A stretch of DNA of 64,000 nucleotides from Xanthomonas arboricola (GTDB taxonomy: Bacteria > Pseudomonadota > Gammaproteobacteria > Xanthomonadales > Xanthomonadaceae), in the NCBI RefSeq assembly GCF_002940665.1, contig NZ_MIGY01000001.1, positions 1,054,001-1,118,000 on the forward strand, given 5' to 3'. Shown here piece after piece: positions 20,708 to 30,078 of this stretch (positions are counted from its first letter, which is position 1; every line of letters starts with the position of its first letter). A program made the translations under genes and the position numbers. The notes below the pieces were generated by a model. That model saw only the letters and a list, made by a program, of their open reading frames with translations. It was not told where the DNA came from and did no database searches.

Positions 20708-21421
20708 TCAGGCCTGCGCGCTGCGGCCGAACAACACCGCAAGATCCCCCGCCGCCAGCGCGCGCCATTGCCCGGGCGGCAGACCGTCCAGCGCCAAGCC
20801 ACCGATGCGGCTGCGGTGCAAGGCCACCACGTGATTGCCGGCGGCGGCGAACATGCGCCGCACCTGGTGGTAGCGGCCTTCGTGCAGGGTCAGGCGTGCC
20901 TGGCGTAGGCCGAGCACTTCCAGTTCGGCCGGCAGCAGCGGCTTGGTTTCGCCGTCCAGCAACAGCGTGCCGCTGGCAAACAGCGCCGCTTCGTCGCCAC
21001 GCAGATCGTCGGCGAGAGTAACGTCGTAGACCTTGTCCAGCGCCGACTTGGGCGAAATGATCCGATGCAGCAGCGCGCCGTCGTCGGTCATCAGCAACAT
21101 GCCGCTGGTCTCGCGATCCAGCCGCCCCACCGGCGCCAGCACCGGTGCGCGCGAACGGAAGCGCGGCGGCAGCAGTTCGTAGATCAGCCGGCCGGTGTCC
21201 TTGGTCGAGCAGGTGTAGCCGCTGGGCTTGTGCAACAACAGGCTGAAGCCCGCTGGCGGATCCAGCGGTTCGCCATCGATACGGATCGCATCGTGCTCCA
21301 CCTGGTCGTCGGCATACAGCACCTCGCCGGCGGCGTCGGTGACCGCGCCCTGGCGAAACAACTGGGTCACCTGCTTGCGGCTGCCGTAGCCGAGGTTGGC
21401 GATGTGCTTGACCAGCTTCAT
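20708..21421 (-). CDS. rsuA: 16S rRNA pseudouridine(516) synthase
   Basis: This enzyme isomerises U516 of 16S rRNA to pseudouridine. The 237-residue protein has an N-terminal S4 RNA-binding domain (MKLVKHIANLGYGSRKQV) and the catalytic core with the nucleophile Asp in VGRLDRETSGMLLMTDDG, plus KPSGYTCSTKD and EGRYHQVRRMFAAAGNHVV, which match RsuA rather than RluE or RluF. Its start overlaps the rsmC stop codon by four bases, so two small-subunit rRNA modification enzymes are coupled. Confidence 0.9.
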   Translation of the reverse strand: MKLVKHIANLGYGSRKQVTQLFRQGAVTDAAGEVLYADDQVEHDAIRIDGEPLDPPAGFSLLLHKPSGYTCSTKDTGRLIYELLPPRFRSRAPVLAPVGRLDRETSGMLLMTDDGALLHRIISPKSALDKVYDVTLADDLRGDEAALFASGTLLLDGETKPLLPAELEVLGLRQARLTLHEGRYHQVRRMFAAAGNHVVALHRSRIGGLALDGLPPGQWRALAAGDLAVLFGRSAQA

Positions 21422-22515
21422 GCGCGCGCTCCGCGGCCGCGGATGGCGGAAATCAGCTTGAAACCATCGCGTTCGGCGGCCACGCGCACCTGTCCGAAGC
21501 TTTCGTTGAGCACGTACTCGTAGGGCAGATGCCGGTTGGCGACCAGCAGCAGCTGTCCACCCGGGCGCAGGGCCTGCGCGGCCACGGCGATGAAGCGCTG
21601 ACCGATATCCGGGCGATCGGCACGCGAGGGCGTGTGGAAGGGGGGATTGCTGACGATGAAATCGTACTGCGCCACCAGGCCGGCGGTGACGTCGCGCCAG
21701 TGGTACTGCAGCTGCGCCGGGTGCGCGACGGCCTGCAGATTGCGCTGTGCCAGGGTCAGCGCGCGCGCCTCGGCCTCGTACAGATCCAGTCCGGTGACCT
21801 TGGGGCAACGCGCCAGCACCTCGGCCGACAGATAGCCGAAGCCCGCGCCCAGATCGGCGCCGTGTCCGGCCAGCGTGCTCGGCAGATGCTCGACCAGCAG
21901 CGCAGAGGCAGGATCGATGCGGTCCCAGGCGAACACACCGGGGCGGCTGACGAAGCGCCCGTCCAGAATCGTGCGCGGCGCATCCAGTGCTGCCCAGCGC
22001 GCCTGCAGCGCCGCATCGGTGTCGGCAGGCAGCGGCGCGCTCCAGTAGGTGCGGCAGTGGTGCTTGGTCAGGCTGCCGGCCAGACCGGTGAGCTGACGCA
22101 GATCCGCCTCGCCCGAGCGCGCACCCTCGTTGTTGGACTGGCAGGCCACCACGCGGCCGCCCGGTGCGGCCAGCGCAACCGCACGCGCGAACAAGGCACG
22201 CGCTTCCTCGCGTTGCCGCGGCGGCAGCACCAGCACCAGGGCATAACGGGTGCTGTCGGATTCGATCTCGCTCTCGTCGCGCACGCTCCAGCCATTGCGC
22301 TCCAGCGCCTCGGCAAAAGGGCGAAAGCTCTGCTCGCAGGTCAGTGCGTCGGCGGCCGCATGCTCGCGCAGCGGAAACCCGTCGCGCGCGCGCAGGAACA
22401 GCACAGGGCCGCTGGGCCATGGCAGCACGCCCTGGGCAAAGGGCAGAAACAGAGCTTGAAGCGGGGCATCGTGCGGGCCAGCCATCGGATCATCGGGTCG
22501 GGAACAGGCGGCCAT
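21418..22515 (-). CDS. rsmC: 16S rRNA guanine-N2 methyltransferase (RsmC-like)
   Basis: This is a 365-residue class I methyltransferase with the two-domain layout of RsmC, which methylates G1207 of 16S rRNA using S-adenosylmethionine. The N-terminal half (1-190) is a degenerate copy of the fold. The C-terminal half has the SAM motif GADLGAGFGYLSAEVL, the acidic LDLYEAEARAL, and the catalytic NPPFH. It is followed by rsuA with a four-base overlap. Starts at 22515 or 22485 (MAGPHDAP) are possible, and neither has a clear ribosome-binding site. Confidence 0.85.
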   Translation of the reverse strand: MAACSRPDDPMAGPHDAPLQALFLPFAQGVLPWPSGPVLFLRARDGFPLREHAAADALTCEQSFRPFAEALERNGWSVRDESEIESDSTRYALVLVLPPRQREEARALFARAVALAAPGGRVVACQSNNEGARSGEADLRQLTGLAGSLTKHHCRTYWSAPLPADTDAALQARWAALDAPRTILDGRFVSRPGVFAWDRIDPASALLVEHLPSTLAGHGADLGAGFGYLSAEVLARCPKVTGLDLYEAEARALTLAQRNLQAVAHPAQLQYHWRDVTAGLVAQYDFIVSNPPFHTPSRADRPDIGQRFIAVAAQALRPGGQLLLVANRHLPYEYVLNESFGQVRVAAERDGFKLISAIRGRGARA

Positions 22516-22677
22516 TGTAAGGGAGCGGCGCCTGCCGCCCGCCCTGGCGCCCGCTTGGGTAAGCGGTCCATTGCGTGACCTGCGGACGGCCGCCCTTTCA
22601 ATGTCTATACGGACTATTGATGCGCACGCAACATCCGCCCGCCTAGGCTGGAATCACACCAATACCGGAGAGACGCG

Positions 22678-22938
22678 ATGCGAGCCCTGTTCGTAGGTGG
22701 AGTGGTCGACAACAGCGAAATGGATCTGGATGACACCCCGCCGCCGATGCATTATCCCGAAAACACCGGCGCCGGCCGGCCACGTTATCGCCTGCACCAG
22801 GTCGGCGAGCGCGAGGATGGCAGCGTGGCGTATGCGGTCTACGGCGCGCCGGAAATGGCCGATGACGACATCAGCCGGATCACCGAAGAACGCGGCTATG
22901 CGCGGCGCTTCAGCGCGTCGCCGGAACCGCCGCGCTGA
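22678..22938 (+). CDS. Small conserved hypothetical protein
   Basis: I do not recognise this 86-residue protein. It starts MRALFVGGVVDNSEMDLDD and is acidic, with a Pro-rich stretch (about 18-24) and a C-terminal segment MADDDISRITEERGYARRF that looks structured. No signal peptide or membrane segment is present. GGAGAG lies eight bases ahead of the ATG, and a strong terminator follows the stop at once, so it is a well-delimited single gene. The promoter should lie in 22516-22677. Confidence 0.75.
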   Translation: MRALFVGGVVDNSEMDLDDTPPPMHYPENTGAGRPRYRLHQVGEREDGSVAYAVYGAPEMADDDISRITEERGYARRFSASPEPPR

Positions 22939-22987
22939 GCGTAAACGCATTGGCGTGATGCCGCGCATGACCGCGGCACGCGCATCA

Positions 22988-23014
22988 AAAACCGGGCCTG
23001 GGCCCGGTTTTTTT
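22988..23014. terminator. Bidirectional rho-independent terminator
   Basis: A 10-bp stem AAAACCGGGC / GCCCGGTTTT with a four-base CTGG loop, followed by extra T residues on the plus strand and by TTTTTGATG on the minus strand. It sits between two converging genes and can serve both. Confidence 0.92.
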
Positions 23015-23046
23015 GTTTGAACGCCCGGGCCAGCGCGTCGTCAGGA

Positions 23047-24381
23047 TCAACGCGTCTTGGGTGTCACGCGCCAGATCACATTGCCGACATCGTCGGCCAC
23101 CAGCAGTGCCCCGGTATTGTCGGGACTCACGCCCACCGGGCGCCCCTGCGCATTGCCTTCGGCATCCAGAAAACCGTCCAGCACAGTGATCGGCGTGCCG
23201 CTGGGTCTGCCGTCGGCAAACGGCACGAATAGCACCTTGTAGCCACTGGGCGGATCGCGATTCCACGAGCCATGCTGGCCGATGAAGGCGCCCTGGTGGA
23301 AGCGCTCCGGCAGCAAGGTCCCGCTGGCAAAGCTCAGACCCAGCGAGGCGGTATGCGGGCCCAGCGCGTAGTCGGGCTTGATCGCCTTGGCCACCAGTTC
23401 GGGGTTTTGCGGTGTGACCCGCTCGTCCACATGCTGACCGTAGTAGCTGTAGGGCCACCCATAAAACCCGCCGTCGCGCACCGAGGTCAGGTAGTCGGGC
23501 ACCAGATCGCTGCCGATCTCGTCGCGCTCGTTGACCACCACCCACAGCGACTTGCTCTGCGGCTCCCAGGCGGTGCCGACCGGATTGCGCAGGCCGCTGG
23601 CGAACACCCGGCTGCTGCCGGTGGCCGGGTCGATCTCCAGGATCGCGGCGCGGTTGAGTTCGGCCTCCATGCCATTTTCGGCCACGTTGCTGTTGGAGCC
23701 GACGCCGACATACAGCTTGCTGCCGTCGGCGCTGGCCAGCAGCGACTTGGTCCAATGGTGGTTCAGGCCGCCGGGCAGATTGGCCACGAAGGTCGGCTTG
23801 GCGGTGATATGCGTCTCGCCGGGCTTGTACGAAAAGCTCACCAGCGCATCGGCATTGGCGACATAGAAACGATCGCCGATCAAGGCCATGCCGAACGGTG
23901 AAAACAGCCCGCTGACGAACTGGGTGCGCACTTCGGCCACGCCGTCGCCATCGGCATCGCGCAGCAAGGTGATGCGGTTGGCACTGGGTACCACGGCGCC
24001 GGCCTTGCTCATCATTGCGCCCTGCACCTTCTTGCGGATGCCGCCGCCGTCGGCCTCTTCCGGCTTGGGCGGCTCGGCGGTCTCGGCCACCAGCACGTCA
24101 CCGTTCGGCAGCACGTAGACCCAGCGCGGGTGATCCAGGTCGCGCGCAAACGCGGCAACCTGCAGGTCGTCGGCAGCGATCGGCTTGGCGTTTTCGGTCC
24201 AGCGCTTGACCGGCGCCACCTTGACGGTGGGGATCAGGCGTTTGACCGGCTCGGGCAATTGCGGGTTCGGCCCGGTCCCCTGTTCGATGGCAAGCGTGGC
24301 GGTATCGCCGCAGGCGGCGAGGATGGCGACGGTCAATAACGACAGCGGCCAGCGGGCGAGCTTCAACGCGGGAGCATTCAT
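23047..24381 (-). CDS. PQQ-dependent sugar dehydrogenase-like lipoprotein
   Basis: This 444-residue secreted beta-propeller is related to soluble glucose/sorbosone dehydrogenases that use pyrroloquinoline quinone. It has a lipobox (LLTVAILAAC, Cys near residue 24), then propeller blades with LDHPRWVYVLPNGDVLVAET, LNHHWTKSLLASADGSKLYVG, GLRNPVGTAWEP, GGFYGWPYSYYG and GQHGSWNRDPPSGYKVLFVPF, where the His and Arg residues contact PQQ in the family. The sugar substrate is unknown. It is anchored facing the periplasm and transcribed alone, ending at a shared terminator. Confidence 0.9.
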   Translation of the reverse strand: MNAPALKLARWPLSLLTVAILAACGDTATLAIEQGTGPNPQLPEPVKRLIPTVKVAPVKRWTENAKPIAADDLQVAAFARDLDHPRWVYVLPNGDVLVAETAEPPKPEEADGGGIRKKVQGAMMSKAGAVVPSANRITLLRDADGDGVAEVRTQFVSGLFSPFGMALIGDRFYVANADALVSFSYKPGETHITAKPTFVANLPGGLNHHWTKSLLASADGSKLYVGVGSNSNVAENGMEAELNRAAILEIDPATGSSRVFASGLRNPVGTAWEPQSKSLWVVVNERDEIGSDLVPDYLTSVRDGGFYGWPYSYYGQHVDERVTPQNPELVAKAIKPDYALGPHTASLGLSFASGTLLPERFHQGAFIGQHGSWNRDPPSGYKVLFVPFADGRPSGTPITVLDGFLDAEGNAQGRPVGVSPDNTGALLVADDVGNVIWRVTPKTR

Positions 24382-24468
24382 TGCGCGATCAATCCTGAAC
24401 AGTTACGACAATCGGCCATCATGCCGCCAACGCCATGACGAGAAGTAAACACATCGTCAATGCGCGGC

Positions 24469-24777
24469 TCAGGGCGCAACTTGCGGATCAGAGCCCAACG
24501 GCAGGGGGTGCACTGCCACGATGCGATCCATCCAGATCCAGTGCGGCTCCTGCGCGGCATCGAGCCGGTCGATGCGCAACTGGCCGTTGAGTCCTTCGCG
24601 CTGCTGGTCGTCCAGATAGGTCTGGATGCTCGGACGCACGGCGACGGTGCCGCTGATCATGCTGCCGTCGTCGAGCTCGACGCGGACGCGCTCCTGACCA
24701 CCGAGCAGCGATACCCAATGTTCGAGCGTGGCGATCTGCACCTGTTCCGAATAGACATGCGGGGCGTATCTGGACAT
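24469..24777 (-). CDS. DUF3247 family protein (Sm-like fold)
   Basis: This 102-residue protein is characteristic of xanthomonads. It has VSLLGGQERVRVELDDGSMISGTVAV, a beta-strand pattern like that of Sm/Hfq-type folds, followed by LNGQLRIDRLDAA. I recall that a structure of a Xanthomonas family member shows an Sm-like variant, but RNA binding is not established. GGAGATG lies ahead of the ATG at 24777. It is downstream of the hybrid kinase on the same strand with 124 bases between. Confidence 0.82.
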   Translation of the reverse strand: MSRYAPHVYSEQVQIATLEHWVSLLGGQERVRVELDDGSMISGTVAVRPSIQTYLDDQQREGLNGQLRIDRLDAAQEPHWIWMDRIVAVHPLPLGSDPQVAP

Positions 24778-24901
24778 GGCGTCATCTCCATCGAGGGAAC
24801 GCACCACGCTAGGCCACACGCTGTGAAAGAGGCAGCAAACAGCCTCGTTCGCCTGGCAGCGGGTCTGACGACGCAGCGGCGCGACATCGCCGCCTTTGGC
24901 C

Positions 24902-26923
24902 TCACTCCACCGATTCGCGCGCGGCGCGCACCGCAGTGACCAGTTGGGCAACGCTGTAGGGCTTGGCCAGATGCTCCTGGAAGCCGGAGTCCAGCGCGCG
25001 CTTGCGATCGTCGTCACGTGCCAGTGCGGTCACCGCCACGGCCGGCAGTGCCGCCGCGTCCAGTCCCATGTTGTCGCGCACGGTGCGGATCAGCCCGTAG
25101 CCATCCATGCCCGGCATGCCGATGTCGGTCAGCATCAGATCGAAGCGCGCGTGGCCGCGATGATCGATCAGTGCCAGCGCGTCGGTGGCGCTGCCGGCGG
25201 TGACCACTTCGGCGCCCTGCTCTTCCAGCAGACGGCGCAGGTAATCGAGCATGTCCGGCTGGTCTTCCACCGCCAGCAAGCGCAAGCCGTTGAGCGCACG
25301 CGCTTCGATGATCTGCTCGGACATCAGCCGCCGGCGCAGCTCGCGCCGCGGACGCCTGGCCTGATCGGGAATGTGCTCGGGCAGGCGTACGGTGAACGTG
25401 GCGCCCTTGCCGCGACCGCCGCTGGTGGCGCTGACCTGGCCGCCATGCATCTCCACAAGCTGCTGCACGATCGCAAGGCCCAGGCCCAGGCCGCCATGCT
25501 GACGCGTGGTAGTACCGTCTGCCTGACGGAACCGGCCGAACAGGTGCGGCAGGAATTCCGCTGCAATGCCGTCGCCCGAGTCGCGTACCGATACCAGCAA
25601 GTGGCCATCGTCGCGCTTGATGCTGACGTCGATGCGGCCATGTGCCGGGGTGAACTTGATCGCATTGGATAGCAGATTCCACAGCACCTGCTGCAGCCGC
25701 GTGGCATCGCCCAGCACCAGACACGGCGTCGGCGGAGCATGCACCTCCAGCATCTGGTCCTTGCCTTCGGCAGCCAGCTCCTGGGTGTTCAAGGCCTCGC
25801 GCACCTGTTCGACCAGATCCAGCGACTCGACCTCCAGCTGCACCTTACCCAGCAACATGCTGCTGAGATCGAGCATGTCCGAGATCAGGCGTTTCTGCGC
25901 CCGCGCGCTGCTGGCGATCACCGACAGACCCTTGTAGTTGGGATGGCCTTCCTCGACCCGCTGCAGCAACAGCTCGCTCCAGCCCAGGATGGTGGTCAGC
26001 GGCGTGCGCAATTCATGCGACAAGGTGGCCAGGAACTCGTCCTTCAGCCGCGCCATGCTCTCGGCTTCGTTGCGCGCGCTGCGCTCGGATTCGAGCAGCT
26101 GCTCGCGTGCCAGTTCGATCTCGCGCTGTTCAGTCACATCCGGGCTGCTGCCGGCCAAGCCGATGAAACGCCCGTCGGCCGAGTAGCGCGGCGTGGCGGT
26201 CATCTCGATCCAGCGCCACTGCCCGTCGTGGCGACGCGCGCGCACCAGGGCGTGCAGGCCGCGCTGCTCTTCCAATGCCGTGGCGAGTTCGAACTGGAAG
26301 ATGGACAGATCCTCCGGATGCAGCAACTCGCTCCAGGCCGACACCGTGCCGCTGGAAATGTCGATACCGAAAAATTCGCCATAGGCACTGTTGACGAAAC
26401 GCACCACGCCTTGTGCGTCCAGCACCCAGACCGGCATCGGCAGGCCATCGGCCAGGGCGCTGAAACGCGCCTCGCTCTCGGCCAGTTCGCGCTCCACCCG
26501 CTTGCGCTCGGTGATGTCCATGAATAGCACCGCCACCCGCGCCTGCTCCGGTTGCCCCACCCGGAAGGCATCGACCGAATACCAGCGGCGCAGCGCCTTG
26601 GCCTGCATTTCGAAGTGAATCCGGTTGCCGGTGCGGGCGACGTAGCCGTAACGGTCGAACCATTCCTGCTCGTGATCGGCCAGCATGCCGCGAATGGACA
26701 CATTCAATACATTGGACAGGCCGGTGTAGCGCTCGAATGCGCCGTTGGTCATGCGGATCACATAATCGACGGCCTGCTCGCCATCGAACACCAGATCGAT
26801 GACGCAAAAGCCCGCGTCCAGATTATGGAAGATCTCGTGGTACATCCCCGGATCGAGGAGGGGCTCGGCGAGTGCTGCCGGGAGGCTGGTGGCCAGATCA
26901 GGGCTGGTGGTCGAGGTGCTCAA
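24902..26923 (-). CDS. Cytoplasmic PAS-PAS hybrid histidine kinase/response regulator
   Basis: This 673-residue soluble sensor has two PAS domains (about 30-140, ending VLFMDITERKRVERE, and 150-270), HisKA with H303 in LSHELRTPLTTILG, HATPase (NLLSNAIKFTPAHG, DSGDGI, GGLGLGLAI) and a C-terminal receiver (D600 in LMLTDIGMPGMDG; LAKP). There are no membrane helices, so it should sense an intracellular signal through PAS. No HPt or separate output gene is adjacent. The start at 26923 is the first good codon; its Ser/Thr-rich lead precedes PAS1. Confidence 0.93.
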   Translation of the reverse strand: MSTSTTSPDLATSLPAALAEPLLDPGMYHEIFHNLDAGFCVIDLVFDGEQAVDYVIRMTNGAFERYTGLSNVLNVSIRGMLADHEQEWFDRYGYVARTGNRIHFEMQAKALRRWYSVDAFRVGQPEQARVAVLFMDITERKRVERELAESEARFSALADGLPMPVWVLDAQGVVRFVNSAYGEFFGIDISSGTVSAWSELLHPEDLSIFQFELATALEEQRGLHALVRARRHDGQWRWIEMTATPRYSADGRFIGLAGSSPDVTEQREIELAREQLLESERSARNEAESMARLKDEFLATLSHELRTPLTTILGWSELLLQRVEEGHPNYKGLSVIASSARAQKRLISDMLDLSSMLLGKVQLEVESLDLVEQVREALNTQELAAEGKDQMLEVHAPPTPCLVLGDATRLQQVLWNLLSNAIKFTPAHGRIDVSIKRDDGHLLVSVRDSGDGIAAEFLPHLFGRFRQADGTTTRQHGGLGLGLAIVQQLVEMHGGQVSATSGGRGKGATFTVRLPEHIPDQARRPRRELRRRLMSEQIIEARALNGLRLLAVEDQPDMLDYLRRLLEEQGAEVVTAGSATDALALIDHRGHARFDLMLTDIGMPGMDGYGLIRTVRDNMGLDAAALPAVAVTALARDDDRKRALDSGFQEHLAKPYSVAQLVTAVRAARESVE

Positions 26924-27038
26924 ATCGGGGTCCAGGGGTGATGCCAGGGCGGATGACGAGCAGATGAAACCACGCCCGGTGTCGTCAGCGGGTGCACGGC
27001 CAGCCGACGCGGTTCGCTCGCGCCACCGGTGCCCGCGT

Positions 27039-27329
27039 TCACCACAGCAATGCCGCGCACAGTGCGATACACCCCGCCAGCACCACGATCCCGGCGATCA
27101 CGCCACGAAATACCCACTCGCCCTCGCGGCGCAACTGCTCGTCCATCCAGCGCTGCGCTTCTTCGCGCCAAGCCGTGGAACGCGCGTACTCGGCATCCAG
27201 CAACAACAGTCGCACCCGCGACAGGCCCAACTTGGTGCATTCGCTACGGCAGCGCTCACTGAAGCCGTCCTCGCCGCTGGCGACCTGCGCGCCCAGTGGC
27301 AGCTGCAATTCGAGTTCATGCCTGGACAT
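27039..27329 (-). CDS. Small membrane protein with C-terminal anchor
   Basis: I do not recognise this 96-residue protein. The first 70 residues are charged and helical (MSRHELELQLPLGAQVASGE; RSECTKLGLSRVRLLLLDAEY), with a Cys pair typical of neither a signal peptide nor a metal site. The end is a single transmembrane helix (GVIAGIVVLAGCIALCAALLW), so it is a tail-anchored protein. The start overlaps the end of the next gene upstream by 14 bases, so the two are probably co-translated. Confidence 0.7.
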   Translation of the reverse strand: MSRHELELQLPLGAQVASGEDGFSERCRSECTKLGLSRVRLLLLDAEYARSTAWREEAQRWMDEQLRREGEWVFRGVIAGIVVLAGCIALCAALLW

Positions 27330-27813
27330 AACGGGGGCGCTCCTGGTCAAGCTCGTGTTCCAGCGCCATCCGCGCCAGTTGTGTGTAGTTGGCGCGCGGG
27401 CCCTGGCCTCGGCCGGTGAGCATTCCCTGGTAATCCAGGTCCTGCCAGACCCGCCCGGTCCACTCGACGCAATCCTCGGCGATCACCAGCATCAACGAGT
27501 AGCGATACTCGAGTCCGTTGGCCGCGGTATAGGCGTAAACCGGTGGAAACTGCACGGCCACATCGCCTTGGCGCGCCAACGCGGCCAGATGCTCGCGCAA
27601 GGTCTCGCGTGGTGAGGCGCCCGGCTCCAGGCGTAGCGTGCGCGTCGCCAGATCCAGATCCACATCGCTTTGCAGGGCAACGAAGGCGGCTGCCCCGGTA
27701 GCGGGGTTATGGCCGTGCTGCTTGGCCCAGTCGATGAACTGCAGGCGCACGTCCGCCGGCATATGTGCCGGCGCCGAAGAAGCTGACTTTGTGCGGAAAG
27801 AATGGGTGTCCAT
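27316..27813 (-). CDS. Conserved hypothetical protein
   Basis: I do not recognise this 165-residue soluble protein. It begins MDTHSFRTKSASSAPAHMPA, then VRLQFIDWAKQHGHNPATG and VYAYTAANGLEYRYSLMLV, which look structured; the final segment ends DQERPRYVQA. No signal peptide is present. It overlaps the gene at 27039 by 14 bases, in the same direction, which suggests a joint function with that tail-anchored protein. The divergent gene at 28012 leaves 198 bases for promoters. Confidence 0.7.
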   Translation of the reverse strand: MDTHSFRTKSASSAPAHMPADVRLQFIDWAKQHGHNPATGAAAFVALQSDVDLDLATRTLRLEPGASPRETLREHLAALARQGDVAVQFPPVYAYTAANGLEYRYSLMLVIAEDCVEWTGRVWQDLDYQGMLTGRGQGPRANYTQLARMALEHELDQERPRYVQA

Positions 27814-28011
27814 GCCGGCGATCTTCCCGGCTACACCGTGAAGCGCAGGCGCAGGCGCAGTGAACCCGCCGTCATGGCGCCACCGCTGCGGATTAACCGG
27901 GTATCAATGGACCTGCCAGTCCTTGCACGGCAAGCGTTGCCGGGGACCGGACACGCCCCCACACTGCAGGTACGCCCGGTGCTTCCGGCACCCTCCGCCT
28001 GGAGACCTTCC

Positions 28012-28587
28012 ATGAAACGTTCCAGCCTTTACGGCGCCAGCCTGTTGCTGGCAGGACTGCTCGCGGCAACCGGCGCGCAGGCACGCGTACGCAACGTCAC
28101 CGACCCGCAGGCGCCGCGCGCGCTGACCGGCGACGGCAAGGTCGATGTGCGCTGGACAGACCCGGCACAGTTCTCCGAAGTGCGCTTCAGCGGCAATCGC
28201 TGGGAAGCGCAGCGCGGCGACTGGGTGACCCAGCTGGCGACCTATTTCCAGCACAGCGCCGCGCGCAAGCTCCCCGACGGCCAGCACTTGAGCGTGACCA
28301 TCACCGACATCCGCCGCGCCGGCCAATATGAGCCGTGGCACGGGCCGCGCATGCAGGACGTGCGCGTCGTCAAGGACATCTACCCGCCGCGCCTGAGCTT
28401 CACCTACACGCTGACCGGCGCCGATGGCCAGGTGATCGACCAGGGCGAACGCAAGCTGGTGGATTCGGCCTTTCTGATGAGCGGACCGCGCCTGACCGAC
28501 AGCGACCCGTTGCGCTTCGAGAAGGCGATGATCGACGACTGGGTGCGCAAGCAGTTCCGCGGCGATCGGACTACCGCCGGGTTGTGA
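28012..28587 (+). CDS. DUF3016 family secreted protein
   Basis: This 191-residue protein has a signal peptide (MKRSSLYGASLLLAGLLAA, cleavage near AQA). The mature domain fits DUF3016: VDVRWTDPAQFSEVRFSG, HLSVTITDIRRAGQYEPW, DIYPPRLSFTYTLTGADG and DPLRFEKAMIDDWVRKQF. The family is periplasmic and of unknown function. GGAGA sits upstream of the ATG at 28012; longer in-frame starts lack a signal peptide. It ends at a good terminator. Confidence 0.87.
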   Translation: MKRSSLYGASLLLAGLLAATGAQARVRNVTDPQAPRALTGDGKVDVRWTDPAQFSEVRFSGNRWEAQRGDWVTQLATYFQHSAARKLPDGQHLSVTITDIRRAGQYEPWHGPRMQDVRVVKDIYPPRLSFTYTLTGADGQVIDQGERKLVDSAFLMSGPRLTDSDPLRFEKAMIDDWVRKQFRGDRTTAGL

Positions 28588-28636
28588 TTGGTTGGTGCTG
28601 ACGGCGCCCGAAAAGCAACTCGGTTTTGTGTGACAA

Positions 28637-28665
28637 CGGCGCGTGGCGACGCGCCGCTTTTATTT
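28637..28665 (+). terminator. Rho-independent terminator of the DUF3016 gene
   Basis: An 8-bp stem CGGCGCGT / ACGCGCCG with a GGCG loop (28637-28656), followed by CTTTTATTT, about 50 bases past the stop codon. Confidence 0.85.
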
Positions 28666-28731
28666 GCAGGCGCGCAAGGTGATGACGCATCCGCAATGCC
28701 ATGAGGGTTAACAAGCGCTATACGAGTTGCC

Positions 28732-28977
28732 AGCGCACTTCCGGCGGACGGCGACCGCTTCGCGCCTCTCTCCCGGCGGGGCGATAAGGCACTGCCTGTA
28801 CGCCACTGGCGCGCGTGCCTTGGAGTGCCCGCGCTGCTGGCGGGCCGGGGCGCAGAGCGGGGGTTGAAGTGAGGGCACGGGGCGAAGCCTACGTGTGATT
28901 CCAAGTGCATGTGGCTTCGCACCTACCCTCATCCGCCCCTTCAAGGCCCCTTCTCCCGATGGGAGACGGGGCACACC
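28732..28977 (-). repeat. Long dispersed intergenic repeat, copy 1 (beside dadX)
   Basis: About 245 bases, read on the minus strand from the dadX stop, include a CTCCCATCGGGAG hairpin, GGATGAGGGTAGGTGCGAAGCC, then CCCTCACTTCAACCCCCGCT and GCGCCCCGGC, and end with CGGGAGAGA. The same series of blocks recurs at 32581-32820 in the opposite direction. No coding potential is credible here. The rest of this 390-base gap holds the terminator at 28637. Confidence 0.75.
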
Positions 28978-30078
28978 TCACCGCGTGACTCCCTCGCCCA
29001 CTGCCGCCTCACCCACATACGCGCGCGGCACGCGCTTGAGTCCGCACAGCAGTTGATAGGCGCTGACATTGCACTGCGTTGCCAGCGGACTGACGCGCGG
29101 CGTATCGCCCCAGAGCTGCACGCTGGAACCGATGTCGGCCTGCGGGTGCTCAGTGAGATCCACGGTCAGCATGTCCATCGACACCCGACCGATCAACGGG
29201 CAGACCTGTCCATCCACCAGCACCGGCGTACCGTTGGGTGCAAACTGCGGGTAGCCGTCGGCATAACCCATCGCCACCACGCCCACGCGGGTCGGACGCT
29301 CGGCGACGAAGCGGGCGCCATACCCCACCGGTTCGCCGGCCGGCAGCTCGCGCACGGAGATGATGCGCGAGCGCAGCGTCATCACCGGGCGCAGTTGCGC
29401 GGTGGTGTCGGTGTCCTGCGCAAACGGGTTTGCGCCGTACAGCATCAGCCCCGGACGCGACCAATCGTTGCGCAACGCCGGCCAGCCGAGCAGGCCGGGC
29501 GAATTGCGCAGGCTGGTTTCCGCGCGCATGCCACCTGCGGTGAGCGCGAACGCCACCGCCTGCTCGTCGGTGCGGCTGCACTCCAGCTCATCGGCGCGCG
29601 CCAGGTGGGTCATCAGCACCAGCGAGGCGATCTGCGGCAGCCCGCGCAGGCGCAACCACGCCGCACGAAAATCTTCCGGCGACAGACCCAGCCGGTGCAT
29701 GCCGCTGTCCAGCTTCAGCCATACCCGCAACGGACGCGGGCTCTGGAACTCGGCCAGCGCGCGCACCTGCTGCGGCGTGGCCACCACCGTCCACAGATCA
29801 TGCTCGGCAACCAGGCGCAGTTCGTCGTGCTCGAAGAACCCTTCCAGCAGCAGGATCGGCGCGCGGATGCCGGCCTGACGCAGCTCCAGCGCCTCTTCGA
29901 TACAGGCCACCGCAAAGCCGTCGGCCTCGCCGTCCAGCGCCTGCGCGCAGCGCACCGCGCCGTGGCCGTAGGCATCGGCCTTGACCACCGCCAGGGCCTT
30001 GCTGCCGCCCAGGCGCTTGGCCAGGCGGTAGTTGTGACGCAATGCATCCAGGTCGATCAACGCTTGCGCAGGACGCAC
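28978..30078 (-). CDS. dadX: Alanine racemase (catabolic type)
   Basis: This PLP enzyme interconverts L- and D-alanine. The 366-residue protein has the PLP lysine K33 in [10 protein letters not shown], the catalytic Tyr in EPVGYGARF, and [11 protein letters not shown]. The GTG start shares its first base with the last base of the dadA stop codon, so the two are tightly coupled: the racemase makes D-alanine, which DadA oxidises. That context favours the catabolic DadX over the biosynthetic Alr. The frame is open far upstream, but only as an antisense-like reading of dadA. Confidence 0.92.
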   Translation of the reverse strand: MRPAQALIDLDALRHNYRLAKRLGGSKALAVVKADAYGHGAVRCAQALDGEADGFAVACIEEALELRQAGIRAPILLLEGFFEHDELRLVAEHDLWTVVATPQQVRALAEFQSPRPLRVWLKLDSGMHRLGLSPEDFRAAWLRLRGLPQIASLVLMTHLARADELECSRTDEQAVAFALTAGGMRAETSLRNSPGLLGWPALRNDWSRPGLMLYGANPFAQDTDTTAQLRPVMTLRSRIISVRELPAGEPVGYGARFVAERPTRVGVVAMGYADGYPQFAPNGTPVLVDGQVCPLIGRVSMDMLTVDLTEHPQADIGSSVQLWGDTPRVSPLATQCNVSAYQLLCGLKRVPRAYVGEAAVGEGVTR

